Shown here: piece after piece, positions 18,702 to 27,331 of the stretch
How positions within the stretch are numbered: the first letter of the stretch is position 1
Layout of the letters: each line of letters starts with the position of its first letter
Assembly: GCF_012726205.1 (NCBI RefSeq)
Contig: NZ_JAASAE010000004.1
Coordinates: 62,001 to 126,000 of the forward strand
Length of the DNA: 64,000 nucleotides
Origin: Rhodococcus sp. HNM0569
Lineage (GTDB): Bacteria > Actinomycetota > Actinomycetes > Mycobacteriales > Mycobacteriaceae
Direction: 5' to 3'
The notes under the pieces: model-generated
The model's input: only the letters and a program-made list of their open reading frames with translations
Databases searched by the model: none
Told to the model about the DNA's origin: nothing
Translations under genes and position numbers: made by a program

Positions 18702-18800
18702 CTACGCCACTCGACCCTTCGATACTGCCTCGACCTGCTCAGGTTCGAGCGGTACGCGGGTCGAATTCTATTCGAGTGCCGTACACGGGGCGTGTGCAGG

Positions 18801-20267
18801 CTACTGGTCGGCGGCCGCGACTCCCGCGCGACGGCCGAAGTACGTGCCGTCGCCGAGCGACGTGCCGCTGACATAGCCCCACGCGTGCAGCCCGGACGTC
18901 GCGCGGCCCGCCGCGAACAGGCCCGGGATGGGCGCGCCGTCGAGGTCGAGCACGTGGCCGTCGACGGTCGTGCGCAGACCACCGATCGTGAACACCGCCG
19001 CGCCGCCGTCGGCACCACCGTCCTCGGGCGGCGTCATGCCGCGCCGGACGTCGATCGCCGCGAACGGCGGCTCGAGCGGGCGCAGCCATCTCGCGGCCTT
19101 GTGGAAGTACGGGTCCTCGCCGTTCGCGGCATGCCGGTTGTATTCGCCCACGGTGGTCTCGAGGGCGCCCTCCGGCATGCCGATCTGCTGTTCGAGTTCC
19201 GCGAGCGTCTCGGCGACGACATGCGGCTGGACGCCCCACCGCTCGTTCTCGGGTACCTCTTCGTAGGCCTTCTCGTCGAGGATCACCCACACTCGCAGCT
19301 TCTGCCCGTACAACGCGGCCTGCCCGACGAGCCCGGGGTAGACGTCCTCGTTGAGGAATCGCTGGCCGACATGGTTGACGATCATGCCGCGCACCATCAT
19401 GCCCGGCACGAGCGAGATGCCGACCTGCCCTGCGGACATGTGGCGGACGGCGGCACGGACGGCCTGGGCCATGAGGATTCCGCGACCGTCGTCGCTGCCG
19501 TCGCTGTTGACACCGAGGCCGACGAGCTGCGGCGCGTGCTCGGCGACCATGTCGGAGTTGTCCGCGAACCCGCCTGTCGTGAGGACGACGGCGCCCGCGC
19601 GGTAGTAGTGGTCGGTGCCGTACCGACGGCCGACGGCGCCCACGACCCGCTCGCCGTCGACGATCAGCCGCGTCGCATAGGTGTCGGTGTGCACGTCGGC
19701 GGGGGTGTGGGACACGGCGTCGATCAGCTTCGCCATCAGTACCTTGCCGCCGAAGCCCTCGGAGGTGACGCGATGCCCGCGCGGTGCCGGGCGCGCGATC
19801 TCGGTGTACGGCCACGCGTTCTCGCCGAGCCACATCAGCCCGTCGTCGGTGGGCGGCACCCAGGTCGGCGAGTCCCACAACGACGGCTTGAACGGCACTC
19901 CGTGTTCGACGAGCCACCGGTAGTGGTCGAGGCTTTCACGTGCGTACAGGCCGACCTTCTCTGCGTCGGCGTCCGGCCCGAGCGCTGCCAGGAGGTAGGC
20001 CTCCATGTCGTCGGCCGAATCCTCGAACCCGCATGCCGCCTGGACCGGGGTGCCGCCGCCGAGGTACATCTCTCCGCCGGAGAGCGCCGACGATCCGCCG
20101 CCTCCGCTCGCGCGTTCGAGGATCGTCACGTCGCGTCCGGCCGCCGTCGCCTCGAGTGCCGCCGCGGCTCCCGCGCATCCGTAGCCGACCACCAGGACGT
20201 CCGTTTCGGTGTCGAACGCCTCGACCTCGCGCACGTCGAGGGGTGCCACCGGGGTTGCCCTTCTCAT
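18801..20267 (-). CDS. FAD-dependent oxidoreductase, 3-ketosteroid-dehydrogenase-like
   Basis: A 488-residue flavoprotein of the succinate dehydrogenase/fumarate reductase/KstD superfamily. The dinucleotide-binding loop VVGYGCAGAAAALEA is near residue 27, followed by the Gly/Ser-rich stretch before GEMYLGGGTP. The C-terminal FAD-binding segment GYVSGTSLGDGTYFGRRAG is typical of KstD and related flavocytochrome-type enzymes. Probable role: dehydrogenation or reduction of a steroid- or terpenoid-like ring; substrate not determinable. Monocistronic. Confidence 0.85.
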   Translation of the reverse strand: MRRATPVAPLDVREVEAFDTETDVLVVGYGCAGAAAALEATAAGRDVTILERASGGGGSSALSGGEMYLGGGTPVQAACGFEDSADDMEAYLLAALGPDADAEKVGLYARESLDHYRWLVEHGVPFKPSLWDSPTWVPPTDDGLMWLGENAWPYTEIARPAPRGHRVTSEGFGGKVLMAKLIDAVSHTPADVHTDTYATRLIVDGERVVGAVGRRYGTDHYYRAGAVVLTTGGFADNSDMVAEHAPQLVGLGVNSDGSDDGRGILMAQAVRAAVRHMSAGQVGISLVPGMMVRGMIVNHVGQRFLNEDVYPGLVGQAALYGQKLRVWVILDEKAYEEVPENERWGVQPHVVAETLAELEQQIGMPEGALETTVGEYNRHAANGEDPYFHKAARWLRPLEPPFAAIDVRRGMTPPEDGGADGGAAVFTIGGLRTTVDGHVLDLDGAPIPGLFAAGRATSGLHAWGYVSGTSLGDGTYFGRRAGVAAADQ

Positions 20268-20374
20268 CCGACCTCCGCTCGTGGGGTCCGCCGGACGTTA
20301 CGAGCGTGCGGGCCGTCGGACGAGGGGTCCGTCCACGGAGCGGAACTCGCGTCCGGGACGGACCGACCGGACGA

Positions 20375-20414
20375 CGAAGGCCGGGTACGAGCATCAGCTC
20401 GTACCCGGCCTTCG
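20375..20414 (-). terminator. Terminator of the zinc-independent ribosomal protein operon
   Basis: A perfect 18-bp stem (20375-20392 with 20397-20414) and 4-nt loop, 15 nt beyond the rpsR stop on the minus strand. The symmetrical hairpin could also stop opposing transcription. Confidence 0.85.
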
Positions 20415-20428
20415 GGGTGCGGGTGGAC

Positions 20429-20680
20429 CTACCGGCTCGTGAAGGGCAGCAGGGCCATCTCGCGGGCGTTCTTGACGGCGACGGCGACCTGACGCTGCTG
20501 CTGCGGCGTGAGGCCCGTGACGCGACGGCTGCGGATCTTGCCGCGGTCGGAGATGAACGTGCGGAGCAGGTTCACATCCTTGTAGTCGACGTGCTCGATC
20601 TTGGCCGCGAACAGCGGGTTCTTCTTGGGCTTGCGGCCCTCGACGGGGCGCGGCTTCTTCGATGATCTCTTGACTGCCAT
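20429..20680 (-). CDS. rpsR: Ribosomal protein bS18, zinc-independent paralogue
   Basis: An 83-residue bS18 with family segments [31 protein letters not shown] and [19 protein letters not shown]. It has no cysteine, the mark of the C-minus paralogue made under zinc starvation. Last gene of the operon rpmB-rpmG-rpsN-rpsR. Confidence 0.96.
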   Translation of the reverse strand: MAVKRSSKKPRPVEGRKPKKNPLFAAKIEHVDYKDVNLLRTFISDRGKIRSRRVTGLTPQQQRQVAVAVKNAREMALLPFTSR

Positions 20681-20695
20681 CCGTTGCTCCCTCTA

Positions 20696-21001
20696 CTACC
20701 AGCTCGACTTGTGGACGCCTGGCAGCTCTCCACGGTGAGCCATTTCGCGCACACGCACGCGGGACAGGCCGAACTTGCGGAGGTGGCCGCGCGGACGTCC
20801 ATCCGCAGCGTCTCGATTACGCAATCGTACCGGACTGGCATCTCGGGGTAGTCGCCCGAGGGCGGCTTGCGCGGCCTCGCGCTCGTCGGGCGGCGTGGAG
20901 GGCTTGCGGACGAGTTCCTTGAGCTCGGCGCGGCGGGCGGCGTAGCGGGCGACGATCTGCTTGCGCTGCTCGTTCTTCGCGATCTTGGACTTCTTGGCCA
21001 C
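20696..21001 (-). CDS. rpsN: Ribosomal protein uS14, long zinc-independent form
   Basis: A 101-residue uS14 without the CxxC zinc ribbon (no cysteines), starting at GTG. Recognised by [17 protein letters not shown] and the C-terminal [18 protein letters not shown]. Replaces the zinc-binding uS14 in C-minus ribosomes. The gap to rpmG is 3 bp and to rpsR 15 bp. Confidence 0.96.
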   Translation of the reverse strand: MAKKSKIAKNEQRKQIVARYAARRAELKELVRKPSTPPDEREAAQAALGRLPRDASPVRLRNRDAADGRPRGHLRKFGLSRVRVREMAHRGELPGVHKSSW

Positions 21002-21004
21002 AGG

Positions 21005-21169
21005 CTATTTCTCCTCGCGGAAGTCGACGTGGCGTCGCACGACGGGGTCGTACTTCTTGATCACCAGGCGGTCGGGATCGTTGCGCCGGTTCTTGCGCGT
21101 GACGTACGTGTACCCGGTGCCTGCGGTCGACTTGAGTTTGACGATCGGGCGAATGTCGTTACGGGGCAT
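21005..21169 (-). CDS. rpmG: Ribosomal protein bL33, zinc-independent paralogue
   Basis: A 54-residue bL33 ([32 protein letters not shown]) with no cysteines. It lies 1 bp after rpmB and 3 bp before rpsN, so translation is likely coupled through the operon. Confidence 0.96.
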   Translation of the reverse strand: MPRNDIRPIVKLKSTAGTGYTYVTRKNRRNDPDRLVIKKYDPVVRRHVDFREEK

Positions 21170-21170
21170 G

Positions 21171-21407
21171 TCAGAGCTTCTCTCCCCGTGCCCTCATGCG
21201 TGCGACGACGGCGTCGATGCCGTCGCGGTCGATGGTCTTGATGTCTTTGGCCGAGACGGTGAGCGTGAGGCGTCGTCCTTCGCTGGGCACGTAGTAGGCC
21301 TTCTTCTGGATGTTCGGGTCCCACCGCCTGCCGGTGCGGCGGTGCGAGTGGGAGACGGCATTGCCGAAGCCCGGCGTGCGTCCCGTGACCTGGCAGCGTG
21401 CTGACAC
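21171..21407 (-). CDS. rpmB: Ribosomal protein bL28, zinc-independent paralogue
   Basis: A 78-residue bL28 starting at GTG 21407, preceded by AAAGGAG. Family segments [18 protein letters not shown] and [10 protein letters not shown] are present. It has a single cysteine, so no zinc ribbon. First gene of the operon, directly behind the Zur-type operator shared with mrf. Confidence 0.95.
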   Translation of the reverse strand: MSARCQVTGRTPGFGNAVSHSHRRTGRRWDPNIQKKAYYVPSEGRRLTLTVSAKDIKTIDRDGIDAVVARMRARGEKL

Positions 21408-21456
21408 CAGTGTCTCCTTTCGGTCGTCGGGTGCGTGGCCGTTCCCCGCACTCCAT

Positions 21457-21529
21457 AACGATAATCGTTTTCGACAAACGGTTGCGAGGACTGTAACGTC
21501 TGTCCCGCCGTATTGAAAATCGTTACCAA
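21457..21529. promoter_or_regulatory. Two Zur-type operators in the divergent rpmB/mrf promoter region
   Basis: AACGAT-A-ATCGTT (21457-21469) is a perfect palindrome, and TTGAAAATCGTTACCAA (21513-21529) is an imperfect one. Both resemble the AT-rich actinobacterial Zur box (TGAAAAtgaTTTTCA type). Each sits near one of the divergent starts. Zur repression of C-minus ribosomal genes in zinc-replete cells is established in mycobacteria and Streptomyces. Confidence 0.7.
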
Positions 21530-21543
21530 CTGGGAGGGTGGCT

Positions 21544-22818
21544 GTGGCTGTCGCACCGGACACGCGCACGCCCGTCGTACTGGTCTGTGGCCGACGTGGG
21601 GACACCGCGGGCGCCGCGCGCTCGCTGCAGGCGGAGGGCACGGCCGTCGTGCATCACGACCTGAGCCTCGTCGGCGAGGGCGTCGTCGCGCGCAGCGTCA
21701 CGACCGTCGAGGACGGCGTGCCCGTCACGCGGTCCGGAATCGTCGAACTCGCACACGCGTGCGTCTCGTGCACGCTGCGCGAAGACCTGTTGCCGCTGCT
21801 GCGTCGCCTCGCGCAGCGCGACGGCATCGACCGGATCGTCGTCGAGCTCGATCCGATGCTCGAACCCGAGCCGGTGTGCTGGGCGATCCGCGAGGTCGTG
21901 GTGGCGGGGCTCGTCGGCGCCGTGGACGCACCCGCCGCGCACGACGTGCGCATCGAGGCCGTGCTCGCGTGCGTCGACGCCGAGACCTGGCTCGCGGACG
22001 CGCTGGGCGACGAGCCGGCCGCGGACGCGGTCGAGGAGGAAGGGCTCGTCGACGAGCGCACCGTGGCGCAGATCGTGGTCGGGCAGGTGTCGGTCGCCGA
22101 CGCGATCCTGGTCACCGGGTCCGCGGGCGACGGCTGGGAACAGGCCCGTCTGTACGCGGTGCTCGCGCGGCTCGCGCCCGGCGCCCCGGTCGCCTGGGGC
22201 TCGGCGGCGTCGACGCCCACGCTCGTTGCGGCCGTGCCGCCCACCGCACTGCGCGGCGCGGCGACGACGGCGTTCTCGCCGCTGCTGCGGGGGCAACCGC
22301 CGCTCGACGACGACCTCGGCGTGTCCCTCGTCGAGTTCGAGGCGCGGCGTCCGTTCCATCCCGGGCGGCTGCACGACGCGCTCGACGTCCTGTTCGACGG
22401 CGTCGTGACGGCGCGGGGCCGGCTGTGGATCGCGACCCAGCCCGGCACGGCGCTGTGGCTCGAATCGGCAGGCGGCGGATTGCGCGTCGGCGACGGAGGG
22501 CCGTGGATGGCGGCGCTGTCGCCGGACGAGCAGGACGCCCTCGACGCCGAGCGGCGTGCGCACGCCGCACTGCACTGGGCCGACCCGTACGGCGACCGGC
22601 ACAACGCACTCGTGGTGCTGGTGTGCGGCGCCGACCCCGACGACGTGCGCGGCGCGCTGCACGCGGCGCTCGTCACCGACGCAGAGTTCGCCGACCCCGC
22701 GCAGTGGGCCGACTGGAACGACCCGTTCGGCTCGTTCCACGAGGACCCGTGCGAGCCCGGCCTGTCCGACGCCGAGCCCCGAGTGGCCGCCCGTCCCGAC
22801 GATCAGGAGAACCGATGA
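21544..22818 (+). CDS. mrf: Ribosome hibernation factor-recruiting protein Mrf (COG0523/CobW family)
   Basis: A 424-residue COG0523-family protein. In mycobacteria Mrf recruits the hibernation factor Mpy to C-minus ribosomes when zinc is scarce. The metal-binding motif [15 protein letters not shown] is near residue 76. The usual Walker A GKT is absent: the N-terminal loop reads [12 protein letters not shown], so nucleotide hydrolysis is doubtful. The C-terminal CobW domain carries [15 protein letters not shown] 21544 is preferred because GGGAGG lies 6 nt upstream; GTG 21538 is too close to it. It overlaps rpmE2 by an ATGA. Confidence 0.88.
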   Translation: MAVAPDTRTPVVLVCGRRGDTAGAARSLQAEGTAVVHHDLSLVGEGVVARSVTTVEDGVPVTRSGIVELAHACVSCTLREDLLPLLRRLAQRDGIDRIVVELDPMLEPEPVCWAIREVVVAGLVGAVDAPAAHDVRIEAVLACVDAETWLADALGDEPAADAVEEEGLVDERTVAQIVVGQVSVADAILVTGSAGDGWEQARLYAVLARLAPGAPVAWGSAASTPTLVAAVPPTALRGAATTAFSPLLRGQPPLDDDLGVSLVEFEARRPFHPGRLHDALDVLFDGVVTARGRLWIATQPGTALWLESAGGGLRVGDGGPWMAALSPDEQDALDAERRAHAALHWADPYGDRHNALVVLVCGADPDDVRGALHAALVTDAEFADPAQWADWNDPFGSFHEDPCEPGLSDAEPRVAARPDDQENR

Positions 22819-23075
22819 AACCGAATCTGCACCCGGACTACCACCCCGTCGTGTTCCGCGACGCGAACACCGGCACGTCCTTCCTCACCCGCTCGACCGT
22901 CCAGAGCGACCGCACGACCGAGTGGGACGACGGCAGCACCTATCCACTCGTCGTGGTCGACGTGTCGAGCGATTCGCACCCCTTCTGGACGGGGACGCAG
23001 CGACGCGTCGACACCGCAGGCCGGGTCGAGAAGTTCGAGCGCCGCTACGGCAAGCGCACCCGGAAGGAGGTGTGA
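22815..23075 (+). CDS. rpmE2: Ribosomal protein bL31, type B (zinc-independent)
   Basis: An 86-residue bL31[17 protein letters not shown] at the start, FLTRSTV, SHPFWTG and the basic C-terminus. No cysteines. AGGAG precedes the ATG, which overlaps the mrf stop. Confidence 0.96.
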   Translation: MKPNLHPDYHPVVFRDANTGTSFLTRSTVQSDRTTEWDDGSTYPLVVVDVSSDSHPFWTGTQRRVDTAGRVEKFERRYGKRTRKEV

Positions 23076-23076
23076 G

Positions 23077-23250
23077 ATGGCGGTTCCCAAGCGCCGGATG
23101 TCGAGGTCGAACACCCGATCGCGTCGATCCCAGTGGAAGGCAACGGTTCCCGATCTCGTCGACGTGACGGTCGGTGGCGTGCGCTACCGCGTGCCACGCC
23201 GCCTCGTCCGCGCGGTGCGGCTCGGTGTCGTCGACCCCGACGACCTGTAG
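23077..23250 (+). CDS. rpmF: Ribosomal protein bL32, zinc-independent paralogue
   Basis: A 57-residue bL32 ([20 protein letters not shown]) lacking all four zinc cysteines of the normal form. It starts 1 bp after the rpmE2 stop, with AGGAGGTG just upstream. Ends 1 bp before the convergent TetR gene. Confidence 0.95.
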   Translation: MAVPKRRMSRSNTRSRRSQWKATVPDLVDVTVGGVRYRVPRRLVRAVRLGVVDPDDL

Positions 23251-23251
23251 G

Positions 23252-23968
23252 TCACGGCGTGGCGAGCGGCTCGAGTGCGTCGAGGACGCGTCCCAGTCCG
23301 AACCGCCACGCATGGCTCGCGCTGTACGCCGCGTTCATGTCGGCACCCGCGGCGCCGCCGACTCGCTGCGCCAGCGGGTGGGCGTCGCCGAGGTAGGCGG
23401 CCAGACGCGGTGCGGTGCGCGCCCATTCGCCTGCCATGCCGACGGACTGCCCGTCGGCGAGTGCCGCGCGGGCCGACCCGCGGGCGAAGTCGAGCACGAA
23501 GGTGAGCGCGCCGTCCCGATCGAGGTCGGAGAGGGCCATCGCGTCGAATGCGTGCAGTTCGCGGTCGTACTTCGCGATCGTGCCCGGCCCGAATGCGAGC
23601 CGCTGGTCGACGATGTCGAGCAGCCAGCCGTGCCGCGTGTGCAGTGCCAGGTTGTCCTGGGCGACCGTGCGCACGCGGTCGCGCCAGCTCTCGCTCGGGT
23701 ACCCGGACGGCGTGTGCGCGCGGTGCACGTCGTCGGCCATGAGCACGAGCAGGTCGTCGCGAGGGCCGACATGCCCGTACAGCGTCATCGCGGACACGCC
23801 CAGTTCGTGGGCGAGGCGGCGCGTCGTGACGGCGCCGAGCCCCTCGGCGTCCGCGACGGCGACGGCCGCGCGGACGGCGCCGTCCGTCGACGTCTTGGCC
23901 GGACGGCCGCGCGGCGAGCGTCGTGGCGCCGCGGGGTGCCCGCGCCAGAGCAGGTCGATCAGATCCAT
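23252..23968 (-). CDS. TetR-family repressor (TetR/TetR_C class)
   Basis: A 238-residue regulator with the helix-turn-helix at about residues 40-75 (TTRRLAHELGVSAMTLYGHVG). The large C-terminal ligand domain resembles the tetracycline-repressor C-terminal class. It is divergent from a VOC-family gene, and a 25-bp imperfect palindrome lies between them, so it probably represses both. Confidence 0.88.
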   Translation of the reverse strand: MDLIDLLWRGHPAAPRRSPRGRPAKTSTDGAVRAAVAVADAEGLGAVTTRRLAHELGVSAMTLYGHVGPRDDLLVLMADDVHRAHTPSGYPSESWRDRVRTVAQDNLALHTRHGWLLDIVDQRLAFGPGTIAKYDRELHAFDAMALSDLDRDGALTFVLDFARGSARAALADGQSVGMAGEWARTAPRLAAYLGDAHPLAQRVGGAAGADMNAAYSASHAWRFGLGRVLDALEPLATP

Positions 23969-23988
23969 TCTCGCGTCCTCGTCGGTGT

Positions 23989-24013
23989 CATTTCTGTACA
24001 GTGTATGGAAATG
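23989..24013. promoter_or_regulatory. Probable TetR operator between the divergent TetR and VOC genes
   Basis: CATTTCTGTACA, one base, TGTATGGAAATG: the 12-bp arms match at 10 positions. Position between the two starts suits autoregulation. Confidence 0.6.
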
Positions 24014-24036
24014 ATCGTGATTCGTCTGGAGGAACC

Positions 24037-24414
24037 ATGAAGATCTCGTCTGCCGCCCTGTCGCTCAACGTCGCCGACGTCGACGCGTCGGCGACCTTCG
24101 CGCAGCGGCATTTCGGCTTCGACGTCGCGATGGCCGACGACGGCTTCGTGTCGTTGCACCACCCGGACCTCGCCGTGAACGTCGTGTTCCTGCGCACCGG
24201 GCTCGAGTCGTTCAAACCCGCGTCGATCGCCGGTCCGGCGGGCCAGGGCATGCTCGTCGCGTTCGTGGTCGACGACGTGGACGCCGAGTTCGCACGCGTG
24301 CGAGACGGCGGCGCACAGGTCGTCACCGAACCCGAGACCGAGCCGTGGGGCGAACGTTACTGCCAGTTCGCCGACCCCAACGGCATCGTGTGGCAACTCG
24401 TGCAGTGGGTGTGA
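24037..24414 (+). CDS. VOC-family (glyoxalase/bleomycin-resistance-like) protein
   Basis: A 125-residue single vicinal-oxygen-chelate unit: ALSLNVADVDASATF at the start and RYCQFADPNGIVWQLVQ at the end, with metal-ligand candidates His and Glu in the usual strands. GGAGGAACC precedes ATG 24037. Probably involved in detoxification of the inducer sensed by the divergent TetR; substrate unknown. Confidence 0.85.
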   Translation: MKISSAALSLNVADVDASATFAQRHFGFDVAMADDGFVSLHHPDLAVNVVFLRTGLESFKPASIAGPAGQGMLVAFVVDDVDAEFARVRDGGAQVVTEPETEPWGERYCQFADPNGIVWQLVQWV

Positions 24415-24417
24415 CCG

Positions 24418-25068
24418 CTACGTCCGCCCCGGTCCGGTGCGCATCCGCCCGCGGGTGATCGTGATGCCGTGGTGGGTGCTGGGTACGAGCCACTCGCCGA
24501 GCGTCGGGCCCACCGGCTCGACACGTACGCGCGCGGGCCGGGAGGTGCCGGCAAGGCGTGCGGACGCGCGCAGCCACGGTGCGCTGTCGTCGGCACCCGG
24601 CTGAGCGAAGCCGAGCGCACCCGCGATCGGCAGCGTCGGCCCGTACGGCGCCGCATCCGTGCGCACCGACCAGCCTTCGCCCTCGGTGAGCGAGTCGCCG
24701 GTCACGTCGCCGCCGAAGTGCGCGAGCACCTTCGGGAGCCGCCAGTGTGTGCGGCCACCGTGCACCGACGTCGCCGAATCGACGGCGATGAACGGGATCT
24801 GCATGCGCGGCACCACGCCCACGCCCCGCCGCGGTACGCGCAGTACCGGGCTCGCGAGGATCTCCCGGTACGGCCCGACCGGCGAGTCGAGATAGTCGAC
24901 GACCATCGCCACCGTGATCGGAATCGTACGGCCCGGCAGCGCATGTCGACGTGCAGCGTCGTTCGCGCGATGCCACCACAGTGTCGCGTGCACCGACGCG
25001 GGCCACGGCGGAGGCGGGCTCTGTGGCCAGTCGGCGCGGGTGTCGGCGGATTCGGAAACGGCCCACAT
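24418..25068 (-). CDS. Acetoacetate decarboxylase-like (ADC superfamily) protein
   Basis: A 216-residue protein starting MWAVSESADTRADW. It has the ADC-fold sequence pattern: YLDSPVGPYREILASP, THWRLPKVLAHFGGD and a beta-rich C-terminus. A catalytic-type lysine is present in RLPKVL; whether the enzyme decarboxylates or acts as hydratase/aldolase cannot be told. Last gene of a four-gene minus-strand operon (monooxygenase, ChoD-like oxidase, TetR, this gene), starting 2 bp after the TetR stop. Confidence 0.75.
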   Translation of the reverse strand: MWAVSESADTRADWPQSPPPPWPASVHATLWWHRANDAARRHALPGRTIPITVAMVVDYLDSPVGPYREILASPVLRVPRRGVGVVPRMQIPFIAVDSATSVHGGRTHWRLPKVLAHFGGDVTGDSLTEGEGWSVRTDAAPYGPTLPIAGALGFAQPGADDSAPWLRASARLAGTSRPARVRVEPVGPTLGEWLVPSTHHGITITRGRMRTGPGRT

Positions 25069-25070
25069 GA

Positions 25071-25637
25071 TCAGATTCCTTCGGGGTTCTCGAGCACGAT
25101 CGCTTCCCACGCGGGGACGAGTCGCGCGCGCAGCGCGGCCTCGCTCGCGTCGTCGCGGAAGATGCGCGACAGCGCGAGCCCGCGGGCGAGTTCGACACTC
25201 AGTTCCATGGCCTCGGGCGTCATGCGTTCGCCGAACACCTCGAGGCAGCCCGCCCGCAGCGCGTCCGAGATCTTCTGTTCGAGCGGCACCATCGCCGCGC
25301 GCAATGCCGGATCGGTGCGCGCGGCGACCCACAGCTCGAGCGACGCGTCGAACAGCGGGCCGGAGAACGCGTCGACGAGGATGTCGATCCCCGCGTCGTG
25401 GGCGTGCTTGCGGCCGAGCAATTCGTGCAGCCGACGGTCGACGAGACGGCTCACCGCGGCGACCACGAGCGACTCGCGAGTCGGGAAGTGGTGCAGCTGT
25501 GCGCCTCTCGACACGCCTGCGCGCCGCGACACCTCCTGCGTCGTGGTGCCGGAATAGCCGTGTTCGACGAGAGTGTCGATGGTCGCGTCGAGGATCAACG
25601 TGCGCATGCGGGTGCTGCGCTCGCTCTGCGTGCTCAC
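25071..25637 (-). CDS. TetR-family regulator within the monooxygenase operon
   Basis: A 188-residue regulator. The GTG start overlaps the stop of the ChoD-like gene (GTGA). The HTH is at about residues 28-50 (TTQEVSRRAGVSRGAQLHHF). The C-terminal domain is all-helical, rich in Leu and Ala. Location inside the operon suggests autoregulation, with the palindrome at 28867 as a candidate site. Confidence 0.88.
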   Translation of the reverse strand: MSTQSERSTRMRTLILDATIDTLVEHGYSGTTTQEVSRRAGVSRGAQLHHFPTRESLVVAAVSRLVDRRLHELLGRKHAHDAGIDILVDAFSGPLFDASLELWVAARTDPALRAAMVPLEQKISDALRAGCLEVFGERMTPEAMELSVELARGLALSRIFRDDASEAALRARLVPAWEAIVLENPEGI

Positions 25638-27331
25638 GCGGTGCCCGCTTCCGGCACGCTCACTCGCAGGGCGCCCGGCGCGTGGGCGGGCACCGCGGGT
25701 GCGCGCGGGGGCACCGCGGCGACCGTGCGGTAGGCGTCGCCGAGCGCGGGCCGCGGATCGGCGTCGCCGGCATTGGGCCACAGTGCGGCCGCGCGCTCGG
25801 CCTGTGCGGTGATGGTGAGCGAGGGGTTGACGCCGAGGTTCGCCGACACGGTCGACCCGTCGACGACGTGCAGACCGGGGTGGCCGAACACCCGGTGGTA
25901 CCCGTCGACGACGCCGTCGTCGGCGGTGCGCCCCATGCGGCACCCGCCGAGGAAGTGCGCGGTCATCGGGATGTCGAAGACGTCGGCGATCGAGCCGCCC
26001 GGTTCGCCGCCGATGCGGTCGGCGATCGCGCGCACGGCGCGGTGCCCCGCCGGAATCCACGTGGGCGGCGCGTCGCCGGTACCGCGGTGCGTGCGCAGCG
26101 ACGTGCCGAACAGTGAACGGCGCACCGACAGTTCGAGTGAATTGTCGAGCGTCTGCATCACGAGCGCGATGATCGTGCGCTCGGACCAGCGGCGCACCGA
26201 CAGCGACCGCGCGAAGCGCACCGGATGCCGGGCCGCGGCGCCGAGCGCCGCGGCGGGCCGTGGCATCCTGCCGTCGCCGTCGACCAGCACGGTCTGCAGC
26301 AGACCGATCAGGTTGCTTCCCTTGCCGTATCGGACGGATTCGATGTGCGTGTGCGGATCGGGATGGAAGGACGACGTGATCGCGACGCCGCGCGAGTAGT
26401 CGGTGTCGGTGACGCGCGGCGCGGTGGCTGCGACCACGGCCTCCGAGTTGGTGCGCACCGCCGTGCCGAGCCGTGGTGACAGCGACGGCAGGTGGCCGTT
26501 GCGGCGCATCGCCAGCAACAGCTTGTTGGTGCCGTACGTGCCGCCCGCGAACACGACGTGATCGGCGGACCACTCCCGTCGTCCGCGCCACGACCCGGTG
26601 CGATGACTCGCCACGACGTATCCGCCGCCGGGGGCGGGGCGCACGTCGTGCGCGGTGGCGCGGGCGACGACGCGGGCGCCCGCCTGTTCGGCGAGGTACA
26701 GATAGTTCTTCACGAGCGTGTTCTTCGCGCCGACGCGACATCCCGTCATGCACGACCCGCACTGCGTGCAACCGGTGCGGCGGGGGCCCGCGCCACCGAA
26801 GAACGGATCGGCCACCTCGACGCCGGGTTCGCCGAAGAACACGCCGACGGGAGTCGCGACGAAGCTGTCGCGCGCACCCATCGTGTCGGCGACCGCTTCC
26901 ATGACAGGGTCCGCGGGGGAACTGTCGGGGTAGGTCGTGACGCCGAGCATGCGGCTCGCCTGGTCGTAGTACGGCGCGAGTTCGCCTCCCCAGTCCGTGA
27001 TCGACGCCCAGTGCGGGTCGTCGAAGAATTCGCGCGGCGGCCGGTACAGCGTGTTGGCGTAGTTGAGGGACCCGCCGCCCACGCCCGCGCCCGCCATCAC
27101 CAGTACGTGCCGGAGCGGGTGGATGCGTTGGACACCGAAACAGCCCAGCAGCGGCGCCCACACGTAACGACGGACGCGCCAGCTGGTTTCGGGAAGCTCG
27201 TCGTCCTCGAAGCGCCGCCCGGCCTCGAGCACCGTGACGCGATAGCCCTTCTCCGTGAGCCGCAGCGCGGTGACCGATCCGCCGAATCCGGAACCGATGA
27301 CGACGACGTCGCGGCCGTCCCCGCGGGTCAT
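25634..27331 (-). CDS. GMC-type oxidoreductase, ChoD/cholesterol-oxidase-like
   Basis: A 565-residue FAD enzyme. The FAD loop VIGSGFGGSVTALRL lies near residue 10, the second GMC segment GAGVGGGSLNYANT near residue 80, and a CTQCGSCMTGC cysteine cluster near residue 190 is also found in mycobacterial ChoD-like proteins. The C-terminal HFLGGCRMG and VVDGSTVSANLGVNPSLTI are GMC hallmarks. The start ATG overlaps the stop of the upstream monooxygenase (ATGA). Probably oxidises a sterol- or terpenoid-like alcohol. About 35 C-terminal residues are Pro/Ala-rich and may be non-conserved. Confidence 0.87.
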   Translation of the reverse strand: MTRGDGRDVVVIGSGFGGSVTALRLTEKGYRVTVLEAGRRFEDDELPETSWRVRRYVWAPLLGCFGVQRIHPLRHVLVMAGAGVGGGSLNYANTLYRPPREFFDDPHWASITDWGGELAPYYDQASRMLGVTTYPDSSPADPVMEAVADTMGARDSFVATPVGVFFGEPGVEVADPFFGGAGPRRTGCTQCGSCMTGCRVGAKNTLVKNYLYLAEQAGARVVARATAHDVRPAPGGGYVVASHRTGSWRGRREWSADHVVFAGGTYGTNKLLLAMRRNGHLPSLSPRLGTAVRTNSEAVVAATAPRVTDTDYSRGVAITSSFHPDPHTHIESVRYGKGSNLIGLLQTVLVDGDGRMPRPAAALGAAARHPVRFARSLSVRRWSERTIIALVMQTLDNSLELSVRRSLFGTSLRTHRGTGDAPPTWIPAGHRAVRAIADRIGGEPGGSIADVFDIPMTAHFLGGCRMGRTADDGVVDGYHRVFGHPGLHVVDGSTVSANLGVNPSLTITAQAERAAALWPNAGDADPRPALGDAYRTVAAVPPRAPAVPAHAPGALRVSVPEAGTA

